Part shown: positions 16,444-24,528 of the stretch, in pieces
How positions within the stretch are numbered: position 1 is the stretch's first letter
Layout: each line of letters opens with the position of its first letter
NCBI GenBank assembly: GCA_964615365.1
Contig: CAZTOU010000003.1
Span: 1-64,000 of the forward strand
Origin: CAVXZE01 sp964615365
Lineage (GTDB): Bacteria > Myxococcota_A > UBA9160 > UBA6930
Direction: 5' to 3'
DNA length: 64,000 nt
Position numbers and translations under genes: made by a program
The notes under the pieces: model-generated
Told to the model about the DNA's origin: nothing
The model's input: only the letters and a program-made list of their open reading frames with translations
The model's database searches: none

Positions 16444-17217
16444 CTAGCCATCTCGGCCGCACGGGCAGATCCTGGCCAGCCCGAGCAGCTCGCTCACGCC
16501 TGCGGCTGTCACGCCGTACAGCAGGAGATCCTTCCCTCTCCCGCGAGCCTGTCGAAGGATGGGGTCGAAGGTCCCGTTGACGAGGGTGGTTCCGGTCACC
16601 AGCACCACGTCCGATGCATCGATCAGGTCTTCGGTGCGATTACGACCGTCCCAGACCTCCACGCCGAAGCGCCGGGTTCCGACATCCTCGGGATTCAGGT
16701 CCGAGATGCGAACCCGAGCCGGCCCGAAGCTCTCGACCAGCCGCTCGGCGATGGCGGGGTTCAGCCCGATCAGGCCCACCCGCGCCTCGCCCTGCCGCGC
16801 GGAGAGAACGCCCGCGATCTCCAGAGCGCAGGTCTCGGGATCGTCGTCCTTGCAGTGGACCGTCGCCCGGACCATTCCGAGGTGACGCAGCACCGCATTC
16901 AGCGTGGCGATGAAGAAGGCCCGGCTTTGGTCGGTGGTCAGGTCGAGTTCCAGCACGCTCTCGAGGGGTCCCTGGAACTGGCCCGGTGAGTCGGTGAACG
17001 CGTGGCCCCTGGCACCGAGGACCTCTGCCTCGACGACTCGCTCCCTGCCCGCGGCGATGGGAAAGTCCTGCCGGCTGGGAGTGCCGATGGCCTGCTCGGG
17101 CGCGAGGGGCCTGGCGGAGACGGAAACCTGGAGGCCCGCCAGGCCCTGCTTCTCGACGATCTTCCGGAACCGACTCCGGGCCTCTTCGAGAGTGGAAGCT
17201 TGGGATTCTCGGCTCAT
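16444..17217 (-). CDS. DUF364-family protein (putative heavy-metal chelation domain)
   Basis: 257 aa. The central and C-terminal part looks like the DUF364 Rossmann-like family: a LVLELDLTTDQSRAF-like nucleotide-free core, GLIGLNPAIAERL, then VLVTGTTLVNGTFDPIL and a Cys pair near the end (CPCGRDG). The family is common in anaerobes and is often found near molybdenum or metal enzymes, but its biochemistry is unknown. It is convergent with hcp, 29 bp apart, and stands alone. The ATG at 17217 has only a weak GAAAGAG site. No signal peptide or membrane helix. Confidence 0.6.
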   Translation of the reverse strand: MSRESQASTLEEARSRFRKIVEKQGLAGLQVSVSARPLAPEQAIGTPSRQDFPIAAGRERVVEAEVLGARGHAFTDSPGQFQGPLESVLELDLTTDQSRAFFIATLNAVLRHLGMVRATVHCKDDDPETCALEIAGVLSARQGEARVGLIGLNPAIAERLVESFGPARVRISDLNPEDVGTRRFGVEVWDGRNRTEDLIDASDVVLVTGTTLVNGTFDPILRQARGRGKDLLLYGVTAAGVSELLGLARICPCGRDG

Positions 17218-17415
17218 CTCTTTCCCCCGGAGGGAGGTGCTCGAAGCCTTTCGCCTCTCGGCGCCAGGCTGCGCTGCAATCCACCTAACTCACCGCGCCC
17301 GAGGTGGTCAAGGGCACCGGCGCGGTGCCACCTGGCTCCTGGAGCCCTCTGTCTTCCGGTCGAGGTGATAGACTCCTCGCACCCGACCACCCAGCAACCC
17401 AGCAGGAGTCTCTTC

Positions 17416-18579
17416 ATGCGTGATGTTTATATCGTGGAAGCAGTGCGGAGCCCGATCGGCCGGCGCCGCGGCGACCTCGCCACACTCCATCCAGGGGATC
17501 TGCTCGGCGCCGTCCAGAAGGGCGCGCTGGACAAGCGCGGGATCGATCCCGCTCGGATCGACCAGGTGATCGGCGGCTGTGTCTCCCAGGTGGGGGAGCA
17601 GTCCTTCAACATCGCCCGCTGTGCCTGGCTCTCGCAGGGGCTTCCCCTGGAGGTTCCCCAGACTACGATCGACAGCCAGTGCGGCTCCAGTCAGCAGGCG
17701 GCCACGCTCGGCATGGGTCTGATCGCCTCGGGCATGGCGGACGTGACCCTCTGCTGCGGCCTCGAGATGATGACCCGGGTCCCCCTGGGCGCGAACATGG
17801 CCGGGGGCAGTCCGCTTCCGAAGTCCTACTTCGAGCACTACGCCTTCAACTCCCAGTTCGGTGGAGCACAGCTGATCGGGGAGGAGTTCGGGATCACCCG
17901 CGAGGACACCGACCGGTTCGGTCTCCGGAGTCAGGAGCTGGCCATCGCGGCCTGGGATGCCGGGCACTTCGACGCCGAGGTGATCCCCGTCGAGGCGCCG
18001 GTCGCGGACGAGGAGGGAAAGCCGACCAGCGAGATGCAGAGCGTCAAGCGCGACGGCGGCCTGCGCCAGACCTCTCTCGAGAAGCTGGCGTCGCTCGAGC
18101 CCGTGAAGGGCCAGACGTTGCACACGGCGGGCAGCTCGTCTCAGGTCTCCGACGGCGCCGCGGCCCTGATTCTGGCCTCCGAAGAGGGCGCCCGTCGGAT
18201 CGGAGTCGAGCCTCGCGCGCGGATCGTCAGCTCGACCATCGTCGGCGTCGATCCCGTCACCATGCTGAAGGGCCCGATCCCGGCGACCGAGAAGGTGCTC
18301 AAGGATGCCGGCCTCGGCATCGATCAGGTCGACACCTTCGAGGTGAACGAGGCCTTCGCGTCGGTGGTGCTGGCCTGGATGAAGGCCTGCAAGCCGGCCG
18401 AGGAGAGAGTCAATCCTCAGGGTGGTGCGATCGCGTTGGGCCATCCCACCGGCGCCACCGGGGCGCGGCTGCTCACCACCGCGCTCCATTCGCTGGAGCG
18501 CACCGGGGGCCGCCATGGCCTGATCGCGATGTGCTGCGGCGGCGGTCTGGGGACCGGCACCATCATCGAGCGGCTCTGA
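17416..18579 (+). CDS. Thiolase (acetyl-CoA C-acetyltransferase family)
   Basis: 387 aa, full length for a degradative or biosynthetic thiolase. The nucleophile is C89 in DSQCGSSQQA. Downstream are EVNEAFA, GHPTGATGAR with the catalytic His, and CCGGGLGTG with the second Cys, so the active site is intact. The enzyme cleaves 3-ketoacyl-CoA with CoA or condenses two acyl-CoAs in the cytoplasm. The ATG at 17416 is preceded by AGCAGGAGTC. A strong hairpin directly after the stop suggests a single-gene transcript. The acyl specificity cannot be told from sequence alone. Confidence 0.88.
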   Translation: MRDVYIVEAVRSPIGRRRGDLATLHPGDLLGAVQKGALDKRGIDPARIDQVIGGCVSQVGEQSFNIARCAWLSQGLPLEVPQTTIDSQCGSSQQAATLGMGLIASGMADVTLCCGLEMMTRVPLGANMAGGSPLPKSYFEHYAFNSQFGGAQLIGEEFGITREDTDRFGLRSQELAIAAWDAGHFDAEVIPVEAPVADEEGKPTSEMQSVKRDGGLRQTSLEKLASLEPVKGQTLHTAGSSSQVSDGAAALILASEEGARRIGVEPRARIVSSTIVGVDPVTMLKGPIPATEKVLKDAGLGIDQVDTFEVNEAFASVVLAWMKACKPAEERVNPQGGAIALGHPTGATGARLLTTALHSLERTGGRHGLIAMCCGGGLGTGTIIERL

Positions 18580-18581
18580 TC

Positions 18582-18624
18582 CGCTGGCTGCGTCCGATCC
18601 CTCGGGGACCGGACGCAGCCAGCG
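18582..18624 (+). terminator. Hairpin after thiolase gene
   Basis: A 15-bp perfect inverted repeat (18582-18596 and 18610-18624, CGCTGGCTGCGTCCG and its complement) begins 3 bp after the thiolase stop. It has a 13-nt loop and no T-run. Position and strength suggest transcription termination before the next gene at 18678. Confidence 0.55.
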
Positions 18625-18677
18625 ATCGCCGGCGACGGGTCTCCGCCAGCCGGCGGCGAGAAGCAGCGGAAGGGCGG

Positions 18678-19775
18678 ATGAGCACCCAGGCCAAGATCCT
18701 CTTCGGAACGGTCATGACGCTCGCGCTGCTCTTCGGCTTCTTGGACGTGATCTGGCCGAGAACGCCCTGCTCGTTCGAGCGGCTCCACATCTTCGGCTTC
18801 AACCTGCTGACGGGCGGCTCGCTGATCCTCTACCACACCCAGGGCCGGGGCGTGCTCACCCGCCGCGTCAAGGTCTACTTCTCACTCGCGCTGCTCTACG
18901 CGCTCTTCGCGGCATTCGAGGCGTACGTTCCGGCGCTCATCCTCTCGCTTCCGCTCTTCCTGATGGTGGAGTCGGTGCGGATCCGGCGCTTCTCGCTGTT
19001 CCCCTTCGACTTCTTCCGTCGCGTGCCGGTGGGCGACAAGTTCAACCAGGCCGCCCTTCTCTGTCTCAGCCTCGCCATCCTCTTCGCTTCGCTGGTGATC
19101 CTGAACAACGAGTACCTCCACCTCGTCGACTACCAGAAGCTCAGCATCGAGGTGTTCTTCCTGGGGTACTCGTTCCCGGTTTCCCTGATCACCATGTCGA
19201 TCATGTTCTCCTTCATGACGGAGCGGGAGAGTCGGCTCATCACGGTGCTGAAGGAAATCGGCTTCTGGTCGGTCAATCTCGGTGTGATCGTCTTCTTCGT
19301 CCTGATCATCTTCGAGCTTGGGATCCCGGAGATGGTGGCGGCTACGACGCTCTTCATCGCGGTCTGGATGATCTTCTTCCTGTTTCTCGCCACGGCGCCG
19401 AACGTGCAGCAGAAGACCTTCCTCGTCTCTGGAATGGTCTTCCTGCTCTTCACCGCGCTGACCGGACTCCTCTACATCTTGCCGTACTTCTACCCTTCAC
19501 TCGGCCGGTATCGCGAGCCCCTCCTCGTCCTTCACGCGATGGTCTCCCTCTACGGATGGAACCTGAGCGGCCTGTTCATCATCATGCGTTGGCGCGACTT
19601 CCCAATCCAGCTCAACTCCGCCGTGGTGATCACACTGCACTGGGCCATCGTCCTGGTGCTCGCGCCGCTCGGCAAGTACGTTCTACCGGTTTCCGTGTTG
19701 GCGATGGTGGCCTACGTGTCGCTCCTCTGCATCGTGTTGGCTGGGAACGCTCACCAGAAGGAAGCGATCGAATGA
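18678..19775 (+). CDS. Polytopic membrane protein of unknown function
   Basis: 365 aa with about ten hydrophobic helices spread over the whole length, short loops and no recognised cofactor or catalytic motif. Polar stretches TPCSFERLHIFGFN and RVPVGDKFNQAALL interrupt the helices near the N-terminal third. The ATG at 18678 has AGGGCGG upstream. Its stop overlaps the start of the next gene by ATGA, so the two are co-translated; that partner is a START-like/epimerase fusion. A role in lipid or small-molecule transport would suit the partner, but this is a guess. Confidence 0.6.
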   Translation: MSTQAKILFGTVMTLALLFGFLDVIWPRTPCSFERLHIFGFNLLTGGSLILYHTQGRGVLTRRVKVYFSLALLYALFAAFEAYVPALILSLPLFLMVESVRIRRFSLFPFDFFRRVPVGDKFNQAALLCLSLAILFASLVILNNEYLHLVDYQKLSIEVFFLGYSFPVSLITMSIMFSFMTERESRLITVLKEIGFWSVNLGVIVFFVLIIFELGIPEMVAATTLFIAVWMIFFLFLATAPNVQQKTFLVSGMVFLLFTALTGLLYILPYFYPSLGRYREPLLVLHAMVSLYGWNLSGLFIIMRWRDFPIQLNSAVVITLHWAIVLVLAPLGKYVLPVSVLAMVAYVSLLCIVLAGNAHQKEAIE

Positions 19776-21163
19776 GAGCCAGATTCAAGAAGGAGCGCTT
19801 CTTCTCGGCGTCCAAGCGGGAGCTCTTCGAGTTCCACGAGCGCGACGACGCGTTCTCCCTGCTCACCCCGGCCTCCGCGAACATCGAGGTCGAGAGTACC
19901 GCCTCGACGCTGGCGCCGTCGGACGACGTGGTGCGGTTCGCGGTGAAGTTCGGCCCTCTCCGGTTCCGCTTCGAGAACGTGCACACGGTCTACCAGCCGT
20001 TCGACCTGTTCGTGGACGAGCAGAGAAAGGGCCTCTTTACAGATTGGCGACACGAGCACCGCTTCAGGGAGGCCGCCTGGGACGGAGATCCGGCCTCGAT
20101 GCTCACCGATGAGATCGTCTACGGGCACCCGCTGCTGCCCTTCTTCAACCCGTTCGTCAGGCACCGGCTCGGGAAGCTCTTCGAATATCGGCACGACGTG
20201 ACGGTGAGAGAGGTGCACCGAGGCCGAGAATCGGGAGCGGGGGAGCGCATCGCGGTCACCGGCGCCACGGGTCTGATCGGAAAGCGGATCGTCGAGATCC
20301 TCGTCGAGAGGGGCTCGGAGGTGATCGCGTTGGTCCGAGACGTCGAGAAGGCGCGAAAGCTGCTCGGCGACCGGGTGACCTCTGTTCATTGGGATTTCAA
20401 CCGACCCGACGATGGCGATTGGAGGAGCTATCTCTGCAAGGCGGACGGCGTGGTCCACCTGGCGGGAACGCCGCTTTTCCAACGGCGCTGGAACCCTGCC
20501 TTCAAGCGGGAGATGGAGGAGAGCCGCACCCTCGGCACGCGCCAGCTGGTCGACGCGATCGCCGCCGCGGAGAAGAGGCCCCGGGTCTTCGTCTCGGCTT
20601 CGGCGCTCGGGTACTACGGTACGGATCCCGAGAAGGTCGTCGGTGAGACCGCTCCGCCCGCGGCGGATCTCCTGGCGCGAATCTGCGTCAACTGGGAGGA
20701 CGAGGCGGCGAAGCTCGACGTCCACGGGGTGCGCAGCGTCCAGATGAGGATCGGCATCGTGGTGAGCAAATCGTCCGGCGCGCTGAAGGAGCTGCTGCCG
20801 CTCTTCCGGATCGGCGTGGGCGGCATCATGGGCGCCCCGCACCACTACATCAATTGGATCCATCTCGAGGACGTCGCGCAGATGTTCACCATGGCGCTGG
20901 GGAATCAGGAGATGCGCGGACCCTACAACGTCGCCGGTCCCAACCCCGTGACGAACGCGGAGTTCGGCAGGGCCATCGCGCGCGCGCTGGGGCGTCCCGC
21001 CTGGATGAGATACCCGGTTCCCGTCCTCAAGATCATCATCGGAGAGGCGGCAGAGTACGCCTCCGGCGGCCCGCGGGTGCGGGTCGAGAAGATCCGGGAC
21101 GCGGGCTACCGGTTCTTCTTCAGCGACCTCGACGAGGCGCTGTCGAGCGAGCTGGAAGTCTGA
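19772..21163 (+). CDS. START/SRPBCC-like domain fused to YfcH-type NAD-dependent epimerase
   Basis: 463 aa. Residues 1 to about 150 look like an SRPBCC (cyclase/START-like) hydrophobic-ligand domain. From about 163 a Rossmann fold starts with AVTGATGLIGKRIVEIL and continues as an SDR of the TIGR01777/YfcH (SDR39U1) type, with HLAGTPLFQRRWNP and SASALGYYGTDPE (the Y-G-T region typical of this family) and a C-terminal segment NVAGPNPVTNAEFGRAIA. Such fusions are known in proteobacteria and actinobacteria, but the substrate is unknown. It is coupled to the preceding membrane protein by ATGA overlap. It converges on the thiolase at 21177 with only 13 bp between stops. Confidence 0.8.
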   Translation: MRARFKKERFFSASKRELFEFHERDDAFSLLTPASANIEVESTASTLAPSDDVVRFAVKFGPLRFRFENVHTVYQPFDLFVDEQRKGLFTDWRHEHRFREAAWDGDPASMLTDEIVYGHPLLPFFNPFVRHRLGKLFEYRHDVTVREVHRGRESGAGERIAVTGATGLIGKRIVEILVERGSEVIALVRDVEKARKLLGDRVTSVHWDFNRPDDGDWRSYLCKADGVVHLAGTPLFQRRWNPAFKREMEESRTLGTRQLVDAIAAAEKRPRVFVSASALGYYGTDPEKVVGETAPPAADLLARICVNWEDEAAKLDVHGVRSVQMRIGIVVSKSSGALKELLPLFRIGVGGIMGAPHHYINWIHLEDVAQMFTMALGNQEMRGPYNVAGPNPVTNAEFGRAIARALGRPAWMRYPVPVLKIIIGEAAEYASGGPRVRVEKIRDAGYRFFFSDLDEALSSELEV

Positions 21164-21176
21164 CTCCGCCCTCGCG

Positions 21177-22352
21177 CTAGCTTCCCACGATGGAGGCGAA
21201 GCTCACGCAGCGGCCGGGCTGTCCTCCCAGGTTGTGGGTGAGCCCCAGCTTGGGATCCTTGATCTGACGGTCGCCCGCCTCGCCCCGAAGCTGGAGCCAC
21301 ATCTCGTACATCATCCGCAGGCCGCTGGCGCCGATCGGGTGGCCGAAACTCTTGAGTCCCCCGTCCGGGTTGACCGGCTGCGGCCCTTTCAGCTCGAATC
21401 GGCCGTCGAGGACGTCCTTCCACGCATCGCCGCGCGCCGAGAAGCCGAGGTCTTCCATCAGCACCAGCTCCGTCGGCGTGAAGCAGTCGTGCACCTCCGC
21501 CATGCTGATCTCGCTGCGCGGATCCTTCACCCCCGCCTGCTGGTAGGCGTCCTCGCCGTTGGCCACGACCTCGGGGAAGCTGGTGAAGTCGTACTCCTGG
21601 CGCTTGTGACCCTCGGCGGGCCCCACGATGCAGGAGAGCGCCTTCACGAAGATGGGATGATCGCTGTAGCGGTGGGCGTCTTCGGCGCGGCAGATGATCG
21701 CCGCCGCGGCCCCGTCGCTCACTCCCGAGCAGTCCATGATGCCGAGCATGCCGGCCACCTGGGGCGAAGCCTTGATGGCCTCCATCGGAACCTCGCGGCG
21801 GTACTGCGCTTTGGGGTTCTTCGCGCCGTTCAGGTGGTTCTTGTAGGCGATCCGGCTGAGCACGTCCTTCAGCGTCTCTTCGTCGAGACCGTATTTCTTG
21901 CAGTAGGCGGGGGCGAGGAGCGAGAACATCGCCGGGGCGGTCATCGTGGAAGAGGTACCGTCATCGGCAACGCCGGAGACGACCAGACCCGAGAAGCCCG
22001 AATCCTTGAGCTTCTCCACGCCGATCGCCATCGCCAGATCGTAGGCGCCGCTGGCCACGGCGTAGCAGGCGTTGCGCAGCGCCTCGCTCCCGGTGGCGCA
22101 GAAGTTCTCCACGTGGGTGACCGGCTTGTACTGGATCTTGAGGGGCTCGGAGAGGGCCATGCCCGACGCCCCGCTGCCCATGGTCCCCAGCCAGTAGGCG
22201 TCGACGGCGTCGCGCTCGACCCCCGCCGACTGGAAGGTCTCGGTAGCGGCATCGATGAGCAGATCTTCGGTGCTCTTGTCCCAGTGCTCACCGAAGGGGG
22301 TGCAGCCCATTCCGACGATCGCGACGCGATCCTTGATTCCCGTGCTTCCCAT
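21177..22352 (-). CDS. SCPx-type thiolase (acetyl-CoA acetyltransferase family)
   Basis: 391 aa. The nucleophile is C85 in ENFCATGSEAL, the HDCFT motif supplies a His/Cys pair, and GHPIGASGLR the second His, so it is an intact thiolase of the sterol-carrier-protein-X/archaeal class. Members of this class often work with a DUF35 partner, which here is fused to the HMG-CoA-synthase-like protein encoded 63 bp upstream. The pair resembles the archaeal thiolase/HMG-CoA synthase/DUF35 complex, where the DUF35 protein bridges the two enzymes. The ATG at 22352 has GAGGAGG. Cytoplasmic. The 3-ketoacyl substrate is not evident. Confidence 0.85.
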   Translation of the reverse strand: MGSTGIKDRVAIVGMGCTPFGEHWDKSTEDLLIDAATETFQSAGVERDAVDAYWLGTMGSGASGMALSEPLKIQYKPVTHVENFCATGSEALRNACYAVASGAYDLAMAIGVEKLKDSGFSGLVVSGVADDGTSSTMTAPAMFSLLAPAYCKKYGLDEETLKDVLSRIAYKNHLNGAKNPKAQYRREVPMEAIKASPQVAGMLGIMDCSGVSDGAAAAIICRAEDAHRYSDHPIFVKALSCIVGPAEGHKRQEYDFTSFPEVVANGEDAYQQAGVKDPRSEISMAEVHDCFTPTELVLMEDLGFSARGDAWKDVLDGRFELKGPQPVNPDGGLKSFGHPIGASGLRMMYEMWLQLRGEAGDRQIKDPKLGLTHNLGGQPGRCVSFASIVGS

Positions 22353-22415
22353 TTCGATTCCTCCTCAGATCCGCCGGGCCAACCCCGGCGCGCCCCGCTC
22401 ATTCGAGCGGGGAGG

Positions 22416-23801
22416 CTAGCGCCTCGGGCGCGCCTTCCAGAAATAGTTGTGAATCCCGTCCGCCGTGTAGAGATAGCGGAATGACATCTCGAGCTCGTTG
22501 CCGATCGCCACTGCCTTGGGATCGACGTCCGTGAGCTCGCACTGGAAGCGGCCGCCCTTCTCGAAGTCGAGGACCGCCGCCACCACCGGTGGCTGCAGCG
22601 TGTAGGCAAGGTGGTCGAGCGTAAAGGTCACCACGCGACAGACCGCGTCCGCGTAGGGCTCCTCCCGCATCTGGTCGACGGCGCCGCAGGCCACGCAGAC
22701 TCGCTGCGGGGGCAGGTTGGCGGTCTCACACGCCGAGCAGCGCGAGCCCACGAAGCCGTATTTCCATCCCTCGCCGCGGCGCATCGGCGGTGCCGCCGGC
22801 CTGTCGGGATCCGGTCGGCGCGGCGGCTCGAAGGGCAGAACACCGCGCCACTTGTGGTAGGTGTTGGCGGCGAGATCGTTGCGCTTCGACTCGATCCAGG
22901 CGTCGACGCTGTGCCGCGGCCGGGCCTCGGAGATGCGCTCGGTGACCTCGAAGACCGCCGCATCGGCGCCGTCGGCGCCCACCACCACCGCGATCCGGTC
23001 GCCCGGCGCGGCGGCGTCGAAGGCGCGCGCCAGCAGCAGCCCGGCGTGTGCGGCGCCGGCGCGGCCGACGCTGGCCGCGAGATCATCCGCCAGTTGCTCG
23101 GGCTTGAGGCCGAGGGCGCGCGGGAGTGCCTTGACCGCCCGCGCATTGGTGCCATCGACGATCACCGTGGCGAGATCCGCCGGCTGGATTCCCGCCGCCC
23201 CGATCGCCTCTGTGGCGGCCGCGCGCATCAGCGGAAGCAACGCGTTGGCGCCGAAGCGGTCCTCCCACTGGCGCGCAAAGGGCATCTCGGGGGTTCGCCA
23301 GACGTCGAGGACTTCCTCGCTGACCGAGGCGCGACCGATCAGGCGCGCGATCGATCGGTCCTCGTCTCCCAGCACGAAGGAGGCCGCCGCGTCACCGCCG
23401 CCCCGTTCGCGCGGGCCCTCCGGTGCGCCGATCACCACGTCGCTGGTGCACAGGAGCGCGGTGCGTCTCGCCGCCGCCAGATCCACTCCCGTGAGCAATG
23501 CGGTCAGGCCGGTGCGCGTAGATCCGCCCAGGTCGAGGGAGGTCACGCCTGCGGGCAGGTTGCAGGCGGCGTGAATCGTGGCTGCGCCCAGCTTCTCGGC
23601 GTAGGGCGGGCTGGTGGTGGCGAAGAGCAGCGTGTCGATCGGCGGGGCGCCGGGCAGCGCTTCGCGGGCGGCCTCGACCGCCAGAGAGGTGGAGTCCTCG
23701 TCGTAGCCCGCGACCGCGCGCTCTCCCCTGCCGCCGCCCAGCGCGGCGCGGGTAATGCGGGAGTAGGGAATGTAGGTTCCGTAGCTGACGATTCCTGCCA
23801 A
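22416..23801 (-). CDS. HMG-CoA-synthase-like protein fused to DUF35 (OB-fold, zinc ribbon)
   Basis: 461 aa. The first 300 residues follow the HMG-CoA synthase/thiolase fold (VSYGTYIPYSRI, DEDSTSLAVEAARE, SPPYAEKLGAA). The C-terminal part has a zinc ribbon, C355-x2-C358 and C369-x2-C372, followed by the DUF35 OB domain. At the place where archaeal HMG-CoA synthases have the catalytic Cys (CKAG) this protein reads STRTG at 94-98, and the usual Glu ahead of PYA is also not there, so standard HMG-CoA synthesis is doubtful. Start is TTG at 23801 with a GGAGG site. It pairs with the thiolase downstream. The alignment was made by eye. Confidence 0.72.
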   Translation of the reverse strand: MAGIVSYGTYIPYSRITRAALGGGRGERAVAGYDEDSTSLAVEAAREALPGAPPIDTLLFATTSPPYAEKLGAATIHAACNLPAGVTSLDLGGSTRTGLTALLTGVDLAAARRTALLCTSDVVIGAPEGPRERGGGDAAASFVLGDEDRSIARLIGRASVSEEVLDVWRTPEMPFARQWEDRFGANALLPLMRAAATEAIGAAGIQPADLATVIVDGTNARAVKALPRALGLKPEQLADDLAASVGRAGAAHAGLLLARAFDAAAPGDRIAVVVGADGADAAVFEVTERISEARPRHSVDAWIESKRNDLAANTYHKWRGVLPFEPPRRPDPDRPAAPPMRRGEGWKYGFVGSRCSACETANLPPQRVCVACGAVDQMREEPYADAVCRVVTFTLDHLAYTLQPPVVAAVLDFEKGGRFQCELTDVDPKAVAIGNELEMSFRYLYTADGIHNYFWKARPRR

Positions 23802-23868
23802 GGGGAGCCTCCTGCTGAGGTGAGCTGCGATTGTACCAGGCTGGGCAGGGCGCGCATGCCAATCCTGA

Positions 23869-24528
23869 TCAGCTCTCTTCAGCTACCAGGACTCCGAGTA
23901 CGTCGCCGCGGATGTCGATACCTCGGATGCAGTAACAGCCGCGGCAGTCGATGCACTCGCCGAGCCCGAGATCCCGCGCCTGCTTGCGTCTATCGATCGT
24001 GTCGCGCGGATCCAGGTGTAGTTGAGCCAGCTTCACCGCCAGGTAGGGCCCAACCAGCGGATTCTCGTCGAAGTCGTAGCCCTGACAGGTGGAATTGCAG
24101 GCGAGACACTCGATACAGGCGGCCAGGCGGGCGTGCAGCTCGGGCATTCTCAAGATCCCGGGCTCGTCGGATGGACTCTGCTCGTCGATGAAGATCCGGA
24201 GCTTCCGCAGAGCGTCGAAGAACGCGGTCCGGTCGATCACCAGATCCCGCAACACCGGCATCCCCGCGAGAGGCGCGATCTTCGCACCGTCCTTGAGAGG
24301 GGCGGAACACGCCATTCGCGGCTGGCCGTTCACCTCGACCGCACAGAGTCCACACGCGCCGAAGCGGCAGCCGGATTCGTACGCCAGGGTGGGGTCGAGG
24401 TTCTCGTAGACGTACGCGAGCGCTTCGAGCACCGTGGCGCGATCGCCCGAAGGCACGGTGTACGCGTCCCACCTCGGCTCCACGTCAGACCCCGGGTTAA
24501 AGCGGCGTATCGAGATCTCGACCTTCAT
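23869..24528 (-). CDS. Fumarate reductase/succinate dehydrogenase-type iron-sulfur subunit
   Basis: 219 aa, FrdB/SdhB-like. The [2Fe-2S] ligands are C54, C59, C62 and C74. Next comes CIECLACNSTC for a [4Fe-4S] cluster and a third set CIDCRGC near the C-terminus. The ATG overlaps the stop of the flavoprotein gene (ATGA), so the two are made together. No membrane anchor (FrdC/SdhC) gene is beside it, and the subunit is rather short, so the pair may be a soluble enzyme such as a thiol:fumarate reductase or an acyl-type dehydrogenase. Cytoplasmic; electron partner unknown. Confidence 0.8.
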   Translation of the reverse strand: MKVEISIRRFNPGSDVEPRWDAYTVPSGDRATVLEALAYVYENLDPTLAYESGCRFGACGLCAVEVNGQPRMACSAPLKDGAKIAPLAGMPVLRDLVIDRTAFFDALRKLRIFIDEQSPSDEPGILRMPELHARLAACIECLACNSTCQGYDFDENPLVGPYLAVKLAQLHLDPRDTIDRRKQARDLGLGECIDCRGCYCIRGIDIRGDVLGVLVAEES

